Assembly (NCBI RefSeq): GCF_042679085.1
Contig: NZ_JBHTLQ010000014.1
Location: forward strand, 23,858 to 87,857
DNA: 64,000 bases
Direction of reading: 5' to 3'
DNA from: Phenylobacterium conjunctum
Lineage (GTDB): Bacteria > Pseudomonadota > Alphaproteobacteria > Caulobacterales > Caulobacteraceae
Position numbers and translations under genes: made by a program. Below the pieces are notes generated by a model. The model did not search any database. It saw nothing but the letters and a program-made list of their open reading frames with translations, and was not told the origin of the DNA. Numbering within the stretch: the first letter of the stretch is position 1; each line of letters begins with the position of its first letter. Positions 17,438 through 24,566 of the stretch are shown in pieces.

Positions 17438-17460
17438 GCCCAGGGAGGTGGGCGGCCTTC
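17431..17460 (-). terminator. Intrinsic terminator, first of a tandem pair
   Basis: GAAGGCCGCCC (17431-17441) pairs with GGGCGGCCTTC (17450-17460), a perfect 11-bp stem with an 8-nt loop. Leftward it is followed by TTTTCGTTC. It closes the long nuo-to-DUF1467 unit. Confidence 0.8.
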
Positions 17461-17603
17461 AGGTCGTCGGGGAAAAACGCCACGGGCGGACCAACTGGGC
17501 CAGCCGTGATGAGGAGGTGTAACGCGAGTTACGCCGGACGTTTCCCGTAAAGCTACGTCGCGGAACAGGCTTGCGCGATCCGCCCAAGCTTTGGGCGAAG
17601 CCT

Positions 17604-17634
17604 GCCCAGCGCGCGCAAATTTGCGGCGCTGGGC
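17604..17634 (-). terminator. Long hairpin directly after the DUF1467 gene
   Basis: GCCCAGCGC (17604-17612) pairs with GCGCTGGGC (17626-17634). Inside it lies the perfect 12-bp palindrome CGCAAATTTGCG (17614-17625). It starts 6 nt after the DUF1467 stop codon. There is no clear U-run, so it may protect the transcript end or slow polymerase rather than terminate by itself. Confidence 0.5.
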
Positions 17635-17640
17635 CCCGTC

Positions 17641-17904
17641 TCAGGACCAGTTATGGGGCAGAGGCGGGATGCTGATCAGGTGGAAGGTCACCACCAGCCA
17701 AAGGATCGCGAACAGGATCGCCGAGACCCAGGTGGTGGTGATGAACTTCTTCTTGAGCTTCGGATCCACCGGCGCGCCGGGGTCGCCCCCGTCGCCCTTG
17801 TCGATGCCGGCCTCCGCGTGGCTGGTCACGCCCAGCGGCAACACGGCGAACAGCACCGTCCACCAGATGGTCAGGTAGATGGCGATGGCGGTGAAGAGGC
17901 TCAT
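17641..17904 (-). CDS. DUF1467 family small membrane protein
   Basis: The 87-residue protein has two hydrophobic helices (IAIYLTIWWTVLFAVLPLGV and WVSAILFAILWLVVTFHLI) joined by a polar loop with GDGGDPGAPVDPKLKKK. This arrangement is the DUF1467 family, common in alphaproteobacteria and typically found near methylmalonyl-CoA epimerase. No biochemical role is known to me. It lies 12 nt after the epimerase gene and is the last gene of the long unit that begins with nuoA. Confidence 0.88.
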   Translation of the reverse strand: MSLFTAIAIYLTIWWTVLFAVLPLGVTSHAEAGIDKGDGGDPGAPVDPKLKKKFITTTWVSAILFAILWLVVTFHLISIPPLPHNWS

Positions 17905-17916
17905 GCTCAGGTGTCC

Positions 17917-18339
17917 CTAGTGGGCGTCTTTCGGGGTTTCCATCAGCTCGACCAGCACGCCGCCCATGTTCTTCGGATGGACGAAGATCACCGGGGTGCC
18001 GTGGGCGCCGATCCGCGGCTCGCCGGTGCCCAGGACGGTTGCGCCCTTGGCGCGCATGTCGTCGCGGGCGGCGATGATGTCGGGCACTTCAAAACAGATG
18101 TGGTGCTGGCCGCCGGCCGGGTTCTTGGCCAGGAAGCCATGGACCGGCGAGGCCTCGCCATAGGGCTCGATCAGCTCGATCTGGCTGTTGGGCAGGTTGA
18201 CGAAGCACACCCACACGCCCTGCTCCGGCATGGCGAACTTCTCGCCGATGGAGGTGGCGCCCAGGACGTCGCGATAGAGCTTCACCGACTCGTCGATGGA
18301 GGGGGTCGCGACCCCAACATGGTTCAGTTTGCCGATCAT
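17917..18339 (-). CDS. mce: Methylmalonyl-CoA epimerase
   Basis: This enzyme interconverts the R and S forms of methylmalonyl-CoA on the route from propionyl-CoA to succinyl-CoA. The 140-residue protein is a vicinal-oxygen-chelate (glyoxalase-type) fold. It contains the metal-binding histidine in KLNHVGVATP, a second in GGQHHICFEV, and the glutamate near the end in GGVLVELMETP. Length and motifs are normal for the family. The mutase genes are not in this window. Confidence 0.94.
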   Translation of the reverse strand: MIGKLNHVGVATPSIDESVKLYRDVLGATSIGEKFAMPEQGVWVCFVNLPNSQIELIEPYGEASPVHGFLAKNPAGGQHHICFEVPDIIAARDDMRAKGATVLGTGEPRIGAHGTPVIFVHPKNMGGVLVELMETPKDAH

Positions 18340-18414
18340 GGTCGCCTCTATACTCCCTGGGGGCTCGATGCCGGAAGGCCTAGGCGATCTGCCGCAGCGG
18401 AACGCCAGACCCCG

Positions 18415-20100
18415 CTAGAGCCTCAGAACGGTTGTCTCCACCACGGGGCGGCGGCCCCAGATGCGCTGGCTGGCCTTCTTCACGGCCCGGCCGAGCGCCT
18501 GTTCGACCAGGTCGTCGAACTCGCGGTCGTCGCCGGACAGGCGCTTGAGCGCCTGCTCGGCCTCGCCGGCCAGATCGTCCAGCACCTCGTCCAGGGGGTA
18601 GTCGTCGTCGGTGGGCAGGCCGATGGCGCGGACCTGGGGACCCGAGGCGATCTTGCCCCGACCGTCCAGGACCACGGCGACGCTCAACACGCCGTTGAAG
18701 GCGGCGTGACGGCGCTCGCGCAGGGCGTCACCGTTCTCCGGCGTCACCACACCCGCGTCCACATAGAGCCGGCCTGACGGGACCTCGTCGATGATCTCGG
18801 CCCGGCCGGGGGCCAGGCGGACCATGTCGCCGTTACGCGGCGCCACCGTCTGCGGAACCTGCAGGTCGCGGGCGAAGGCGGCGTGTTCCAGCAGGTGACG
18901 GCGCTCGCCATGGGTCGGCACCGCGATCTGCGGCCTGGCCCAATGGTACATGCGCGACAGCTCGTCCCGGCACGGGTGGCCGGAGACGTGGATCCCCGGA
19001 TGGTCGCGCTCGGTGTAGAGGCGCACCCCGCGGTCGGCCATCTTGTTCTGCAGGTTGCGGATCGGCACCTCGTTGCCCGGGATGACGCGGGAGGAGAAGA
19101 CGCAGGCGTCCCCTGCCCCCAGCTTCACGTGCGGATGGGTGCCGTCGGCGATCCGCGACAGAGCCGCGCGGGCCTCGCCCTGGCTGCCGGTGCACAGATA
19201 GAGGATCTGGTCGGCCGGGAATTGACCGGCCTGCTGCTCGGTGACGAACTCGGCCACGTCGTCGAACAGGCCCACATGCCGCGCGGCCGAGGCCATGCGG
19301 ATCATGGAGCGGCCCACCAGGCAGACCCGGCGGCCGGCCGCCTTGGCGGCGTTGATCACCGAGTGCATCCGCGCGACGTTGGAGGCGAAGCAGGCCACAG
19401 CCACCCGGCCCTTCAGCCCGCCGATCAGCCCGGCCAGGGCCTCGCGCACATCAGCCTCAGAGCCGGCCTCACCGTCGACGAAGACGTTGGTCGAGTCACA
19501 GACCATGGCCAGGACACCCTCGTCGCCCAGGCGCTGGATGGTCCCGGAGTCGGTCACTTCGCCCAGCACCGGATCCGGATCGATCTTCCAGTCGCCGGTG
19601 TGCAGGATGACGCCCAGCGGCGTGCGGATCGCCAGGCCATTGGGCTCGGGGATCGAGTGGGTCAGGGTCACCATCTCCACCTGGAACGGGCCGATATCCA
19701 GGGTCCCGCCCAGCGGCACCTCGGTGATCTCAGCCTCGCCCAACAGGTCCTGCTCGCGCAGCTTCTCGCGCAGGAGGAAGGCGGTGAAAGGCGTCGCGTA
19801 CAGCGGCGCGCGCAGGCGCGGCCACAGCCAGGCCACCGCGCCGATATGGTCCTCGTGGGCGTGGGTCAGCACGATGCCCAGGATGTCGTGGGCGTGCTGC
19901 TCGATGAAGGTGGGGTCCGGCAGGATGATCTCGACCCCAGGGGTCGTCTGGTCGCCGAAGGTCACGCCCAGGTCGACGACGATCCACTTGCGATCGTGCG
20001 GCGGGCCAAAGCCGTACAGATTGAAATTCATGCCGATCTCGTTCGACCCGCCCAGCGGCAGGAAGACGAGTTCGTCGTCGGGTTTTGCTTTCGCCATCAC
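18415..20100 (-). CDS. rnj: Ribonuclease J
   Basis: This is a metallo-beta-lactamase/beta-CASP ribonuclease with 5'-3' exonuclease and endonuclease activity, used for RNA maturation and decay. The 561-residue protein has the zinc motif THAHEDHIGAVAW (HxHxDH), the beta-CASP part with CDSTNVF, and ACTGSQGE-like LCTGSQGEARAAL. It overlaps coaX by 4 nt (ATGA). Alphaproteobacteria commonly carry a single RNase J next to birA-coaX, as here. Confidence 0.95.
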   Translation of the reverse strand: MMAKAKPDDELVFLPLGGSNEIGMNFNLYGFGPPHDRKWIVVDLGVTFGDQTTPGVEIILPDPTFIEQHAHDILGIVLTHAHEDHIGAVAWLWPRLRAPLYATPFTAFLLREKLREQDLLGEAEITEVPLGGTLDIGPFQVEMVTLTHSIPEPNGLAIRTPLGVILHTGDWKIDPDPVLGEVTDSGTIQRLGDEGVLAMVCDSTNVFVDGEAGSEADVREALAGLIGGLKGRVAVACFASNVARMHSVINAAKAAGRRVCLVGRSMIRMASAARHVGLFDDVAEFVTEQQAGQFPADQILYLCTGSQGEARAALSRIADGTHPHVKLGAGDACVFSSRVIPGNEVPIRNLQNKMADRGVRLYTERDHPGIHVSGHPCRDELSRMYHWARPQIAVPTHGERRHLLEHAAFARDLQVPQTVAPRNGDMVRLAPGRAEIIDEVPSGRLYVDAGVVTPENGDALRERRHAAFNGVLSVAVVLDGRGKIASGPQVRAIGLPTDDDYPLDEVLDDLAGEAEQALKRLSGDDREFDDLVEQALGRAVKKASQRIWGRRPVVETTVLRL

Positions 20101-20870
20101 GCCTTTTGGGTGTTGCGCCGCTGGATTTCCAGCAGGCCGCGGATCGTTAGATCGGGATCGAAGTGGTCAATCGCCAGGGTCGCACCGTGAAACAGCGAGG
20201 CGACGCCGCCAGTGGCGACGACCGTCATGGGCTTGTCCCATTCGGCCTTGATGCGGGCGATGAGGCCCTCGATCAAGGCGATGTAGCCCCAGAAGACGCC
20301 GGCCTGCATGGCCCCGACCGTGTCCTTGCCGACCACGCGCTGGGGCTTCTGGATAGCAACGCGCGGCAGCTTGGCGGCCGCGGCGTGCAGGGCCTCCATG
20401 GACAGGTTGATGCCGGGCGCGATCACCCCGCCCTCGAACCCACCATCGGCGGCGACGATGTCGAAGGTGGTGGCGGTGCCGCTGTCGATGACGATCAGGT
20501 CGCCCGGATAGATCACATGGGCGCCGATGGCGTTGACCAGGCGGTCAGCGCCGGCTTCCGAAGGCTTGTCGATACGCACCGGAATGCCCAGCACGGCGTT
20601 CTCGCCGATCACCAGGGGTTCGACGTGCAGGTAACGGCGGGCGAGGTTGCGCAGGTTGAAGATCGACTGCGGCACCACGCTGGAAATGATGCAGGCGTCC
20701 AGCACCTCGAACTTAAGGCTCGCCATAGCGAGCAGTTGGGACAGCCAGACGGCGTATTCGTCGGCGGTGCGGCTGGAATCGGTGGCCGCGCGCCATTGAG
20801 CGATCCAGGTCTCGCCGTCATGAACGGCGAACATGGTGTTGGTGTTGCCCTGTTCGATCGCGAGCAGCAT
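20097..20870 (-). CDS. coaX: Type III pantothenate kinase
   Basis: CoaX phosphorylates pantothenate in the first step of coenzyme A synthesis, is not feedback-inhibited by CoA, and needs a monovalent cation. The 257-residue product has the N-terminal ASKHA motif AIEQGNTNTMFAV, the second phosphate motif DSGTATTFDIV and GGVIAPGINLSMEAL. It begins 2 nt after birA and overlaps rnj by 4 nt, suggesting tight coupling. Confidence 0.96.
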   Translation of the reverse strand: MLLAIEQGNTNTMFAVHDGETWIAQWRAATDSSRTADEYAVWLSQLLAMASLKFEVLDACIISSVVPQSIFNLRNLARRYLHVEPLVIGENAVLGIPVRIDKPSEAGADRLVNAIGAHVIYPGDLIVIDSGTATTFDIVAADGGFEGGVIAPGINLSMEALHAAAAKLPRVAIQKPQRVVGKDTVGAMQAGVFWGYIALIEGLIARIKAEWDKPMTVVATGGVASLFHGATLAIDHFDPDLTIRGLLEIQRRNTQKA

Positions 20871-20872
20871 CT

Positions 20873-21610
20873 CTAGGCGTCTCCGAAAAACACGTCGCCG
20901 GCGGTTATGCGCAGAACCGAGCCGTCGTCCAGCTTCAGGCGAAGGGCTCCATCAGGGTCCAGGCCCTCGGCGATCCCCCGGTGGGTCTGGTTGGGTAGGC
21001 GGGCGACGCAGGGTTCGCCAAGCCCGTGAGCCACTCGGGTCCAGGCCGCGGCGATGGGGGCGAAGCCCTCCCGGGTCCAGATCTGGCGCCAGGCCTCGAA
21101 GGACCGGGCCAGGATCTCCAGCGCGTCCCGCGGTTTGGGCGGCCTAGCTGACATGAACTCGGCGAAGGCGCAGGCCGGACGCTCGACGTCCTGCGGATAG
21201 GTGGCGAGGTTCACCCCGATCCCCACCGCCAGCCACAGCTTGCCGTCAGGCCGCGAGCCGGACTCGACCAGGATGCCGCTGGCCTTGCGGCCATGGATCA
21301 TCAGGTCATTGGGCCACTTCACGCGGCCAAGGCCAGGACCTAGGCAGGCCTCGGCGAGATCGGCGACCGCGAGCGCGGCGACAAACGACACCTGGGCGGC
21401 GTCCGCCGCCGGCATGTCGGTCACATACAGCAGGGTGGCGGCGAGATTGCCCGTGGGGCTGTCCCAGGCCCGGCCCCGGCGGCCCCGCCCCGCCGTTTGG
21501 CGCAAGGCGGTGATCCAGACCGGGCCGGCCTCCCCCGCCTCGGCGCGGCGTCGCGCCTCGGCGTTGGTGGAGTCTATCTCGTCATAGGCCTCGATGGCCG
21601 GGATCGACAC
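20873..21610 (-). CDS. birA: Biotin--[acetyl-CoA-carboxylase] ligase
   Basis: This enzyme activates biotin as biotinyl-AMP and transfers it to carboxylase carrier proteins. At 245 residues it has only the catalytic domain (QTAGRGRRGRAW, the biotinyl-AMP loop, then VKWPNDLMIHGRKASGILVE) and no N-terminal helix-turn-helix, so it should not act as a repressor. The start is GTG 21610, directly abutting the nuoN stop codon. Confidence 0.95.
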   Translation of the reverse strand: MSIPAIEAYDEIDSTNAEARRRAEAGEAGPVWITALRQTAGRGRRGRAWDSPTGNLAATLLYVTDMPAADAAQVSFVAALAVADLAEACLGPGLGRVKWPNDLMIHGRKASGILVESGSRPDGKLWLAVGIGVNLATYPQDVERPACAFAEFMSARPPKPRDALEILARSFEAWRQIWTREGFAPIAAAWTRVAHGLGEPCVARLPNQTHRGIAEGLDPDGALRLKLDDGSVLRITAGDVFFGDA

Positions 21611-23050
21611 CTAGGCGAGGCCGAACGCGGCGGCCGCCGCCTTGGCGAGCGGGTCGATGAACACCAGGGCGCCCAGGACCAGCGGGAAGCTGAACAGGGC
21701 CGCCGAGATGGCGATGGCCCGCACTTCCACCGGCGGGGCGTCGGTACGGCCCGGAGCCGCGTCGAACCACATCACCTTGATCAGGCGCAGATAGTAGAAG
21801 GCCGCCACAACCGAGCCGACCAGGCCGGCGATGGCCGCGCCCTGGATGGCGACGTCGGGCGTGTTGATCGCCGCCTTGAAGACATAGAACTTCGCCCAGA
21901 AGCCGGAGAACGGCGGCAGGCCGAGCGCCGACAGCGAAAACGCGGTCATGGCCAGCGCGATGCCCGGGCGTTCCTTGAACAGGCCAGCCATGTCCTCGAT
22001 GGTCTCCATCGGCTTGCCGTCGCGCGACAGGCCCGAGAGGCAGGCGAAGAAGCCGGTCACGTCCACCATGTAGAGGACCATGAACACCAGCATCGCCTGG
22101 ACGCCTTCGGCGCTGCCCGAGGCCAAGCCCAGCACGGCGTAGCCGACATTGGCGATGGAGGAATAGGCCCACAGACGCTTCAGGTTGGTCTGGGCCAGGC
22201 CCGCAAAGGCGCCGACGAAAATCGACAGCAGGGCCACGATCACCAGGACCTGGCGCCATTGGGCGATGGCCCCGTCAAAGCCGTGGGTCAAAGCGCGGGC
22301 GAACAGCACCATGGCGGCGAGCTTGGGCGCCGCGGCGAAGAAGGCCACGACCGGGGTCGGGGCGCCCTCATAGACATCCGGGGTCCACATGTGGAACGGC
22401 GCGGCGGAGATCTTGAAGGCCAGGCCGCAGATCAGGAACACCAGGCCGAACAGCACGCCGGTGTGGGCGCCGCCCTGAACGGCGACGGCGATGTCGTCGA
22501 ACTTGGTGGAGCCGGCGAAGCCGTAGATCAGCGAGGCGCCGTACAGCAGCAGACCCGAGGACAGGGCGCCGAGCACGAAGTACTTCAGGCCGGCTTCCGA
22601 AGCTTTGGCGTCGTCGCGGTGCATGGCGGCGAGCACATAGAGGGCCAGGGACTGCAGTTCCACGCCCACATAGAGCGCGATCAGGTCGCCCGCACCGACC
22701 ATCATGGCCATGCCCAGCGCGGCCAGCAGGATCAGGACCGGGTATTCAAAGTTGTCGACGCCGCGGCGCTTGAACCAGCGCTGGCCCAGCAGGATCGACA
22801 CCGCGCTGGCGGCGTAGATGGCGACCTGGGCGAAGGACGAGGCCGCGTCAGAAATCAGCCCCCCGGAGAAGGCCTTGCCGACCGGCGCCACAGCGGCGGC
22901 GTAGGCCGCGGCGGCCAGGGCCAGGATAGCGCCCAGCCCGACGAGGGCCGTGCGACGCGGGGCGAAAGCCCCCGCCACCAGCAGGAACAGGGCCGCCCCT
23001 GCGAGGATGGCCTCGGGAAGGGCCAGGGCGAAATCGGCAGAGAAGGTCAT
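21611..23050 (-). CDS. nuoN: NADH-quinone oxidoreductase subunit N
   Basis: This is one of the three antiporter-like membrane subunits of complex I (proton pumping arm). The 479-residue protein has about 14 membrane helices and the conserved lysine-bearing segments of the Mrp-antiporter family (TNLKRLWAYSSIANVGY, FKISAAPFHMWTPDVYEGAPTP). It is the last nuo gene, 14 nt after nuoM. Confidence 0.97.
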   Translation of the reverse strand: MTFSADFALALPEAILAGAALFLLVAGAFAPRRTALVGLGAILALAAAAYAAAVAPVGKAFSGGLISDAASSFAQVAIYAASAVSILLGQRWFKRRGVDNFEYPVLILLAALGMAMMVGAGDLIALYVGVELQSLALYVLAAMHRDDAKASEAGLKYFVLGALSSGLLLYGASLIYGFAGSTKFDDIAVAVQGGAHTGVLFGLVFLICGLAFKISAAPFHMWTPDVYEGAPTPVVAFFAAAPKLAAMVLFARALTHGFDGAIAQWRQVLVIVALLSIFVGAFAGLAQTNLKRLWAYSSIANVGYAVLGLASGSAEGVQAMLVFMVLYMVDVTGFFACLSGLSRDGKPMETIEDMAGLFKERPGIALAMTAFSLSALGLPPFSGFWAKFYVFKAAINTPDVAIQGAAIAGLVGSVVAAFYYLRLIKVMWFDAAPGRTDAPPVEVRAIAISAALFSFPLVLGALVFIDPLAKAAAAAFGLA

Positions 23051-23064
23051 GGCTTCAGGTCCCC

Positions 23065-24552
23065 CTAGGCGCCGATCGCCGCGCGGTAGGCCGCGACGAG
23101 GTTGTCGACCGAGGCCTGGGTCAGGTCGAACACGACGCCCGGATGGACGCCCAGATACAGGGTCGACAGGATCAGCGGCGCGAAGATCGCCACCTCACGC
23201 CAGTCGAGGTCGGAGATATTGGCCAGCGCCGGGTTGGTCATCTCGCCGAACACCACGCGCCGGTACAGCGTGAGCGCATAGACGGCCGAGAAGATTACGC
23301 CGGAGGCGGCCACCAGGGCCGTCCAGGTCGAGGCCTGGTAGGTCCCGGTCATGGTCAGGATTTCGCCGACGAAGCCCGAGGTGCCCGGCAGGCCGACATT
23401 GCCCATGGTGAAGAGCAGGAAGGTCGCCGCGTACCAGGGCATGCGGTTCACCAGGCCGCCATAGTAGGCGATCTCGCGGGTGTGCATGCGGTCATAGACC
23501 ACGCCGACGCAGAGGAAGAGCGCGCCGGAGATCACCCCGTGGCTCAGCATCTGGAAGATCGCGCCCTGCACGCCGATAGCGTTGCCGGCGAAGATCCCCA
23601 TGGTCACGAAGCCCATGTGGGCGACCGACGAATAGGCGATCAGCTTCTTCATGTCGGTCTGCCGGAAGGCGACCAGCGAGGTGTAGACGATGGCGATGAC
23701 GCTGAGGGTGAAGACCAGCGGCGAGAACATCTCCGAGGCCTGCGGGAACATCGGCAGCGAGAAGCGCAGGAAGCCGTAGCCGCCCATCTTCAAGAGGATG
23801 CCCGCCAGGATCACGGAACCGGCCGTCGGCGCTTCCACGTGAGCGTCAGGCAGCCAGGTGTGCACCGGCCACATGGGCATCTTCACCGCGAAGGAGGCGA
23901 AGAAGGCCAGCCACAGCCAGGTCTGGATCCAGGGCGCGAACTTGTAGGTCATCAACTCGGGGATCGAGCTGGTGCCCGAGATGCCGATCATCGCCAGGAT
24001 GGCGGCCAGCATCAGGACGGAGCCCAGCAGGGTGTAGAGGAAGAACTTGAAGGCCGCGTAGACCCGACGCTTGCCGCCCCAGATGCCGATGATCAGGAAC
24101 ATCGGCACCAGGCCGAACTCGAAGAAGGCGTAGAAAAGCACCAGGTCCAGCGCGCAGAACACGCCGATGACCAGGGTCTCGAGGATCAGGAAGGCGATCA
24201 GGTATTCGAGCACCCGCGTCTCGATCGCCTTCCAGGACGCCGCGATACAGAACGGCATGAGGAAGGCGGTCAGCAGGACGAACAGGATCGAGATCCCGTC
24301 GACGCCCATGCGGTAGTGCAGGCCTGCGAACCAGTTGAAGTCCTCGACGAACTGGAAGCCCGCGTTCGAGGCGTCGTACTGGGCCACCAGCAGGACGGAC
24401 AGGGCGAGCGTGCCCAGGGTCACCACGAAGGCGATCCACTTGGCGGTCTCGACCGTCTTGGCGTCGTCCGGCTTGCCGAACAGGCGAAGCGCGAGAATGC
24501 CCGCCACGCCGAGCAGTGGCGAGAAGGTCGTCAGGGAGAGAATGCCGGTCAT
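23065..24552 (-). CDS. nuoM: NADH-quinone oxidoreductase subunit M
   Basis: This is an antiporter-like proton-channel subunit of complex I. The 495-residue protein has the expected 14 helices. It also has the conserved PVHTWLPDAHVEAPTAGSV segment, the TDMKKLIAYSSVAHMGF segment around the broken helix, and the MGVDGISILFVLLTAFL N-terminal region. It lies 14 nt after nuoL and 14 nt before nuoN. Confidence 0.97.
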   Translation of the reverse strand: MTGILSLTTFSPLLGVAGILALRLFGKPDDAKTVETAKWIAFVVTLGTLALSVLLVAQYDASNAGFQFVEDFNWFAGLHYRMGVDGISILFVLLTAFLMPFCIAASWKAIETRVLEYLIAFLILETLVIGVFCALDLVLFYAFFEFGLVPMFLIIGIWGGKRRVYAAFKFFLYTLLGSVLMLAAILAMIGISGTSSIPELMTYKFAPWIQTWLWLAFFASFAVKMPMWPVHTWLPDAHVEAPTAGSVILAGILLKMGGYGFLRFSLPMFPQASEMFSPLVFTLSVIAIVYTSLVAFRQTDMKKLIAYSSVAHMGFVTMGIFAGNAIGVQGAIFQMLSHGVISGALFLCVGVVYDRMHTREIAYYGGLVNRMPWYAATFLLFTMGNVGLPGTSGFVGEILTMTGTYQASTWTALVAASGVIFSAVYALTLYRRVVFGEMTNPALANISDLDWREVAIFAPLILSTLYLGVHPGVVFDLTQASVDNLVAAYRAAIGA

Positions 24553-24566
24553 CTGGTCGCTCCCCC

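Larger units (their letters stand above)
17248..17640. other. 393-bp intergenic region packed with hairpins, no gene
   Basis: No credible coding frame lies here. From right to left (the direction of transcription on both sides) it holds a 31-nt hairpin at 17604-17634 and a small hairpin at 17581-17597. It also holds two copies of a terminator with a shared 23-bp sequence (17368-17460) and a possible lolC promoter (17338-17366). Confidence 0.75.
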
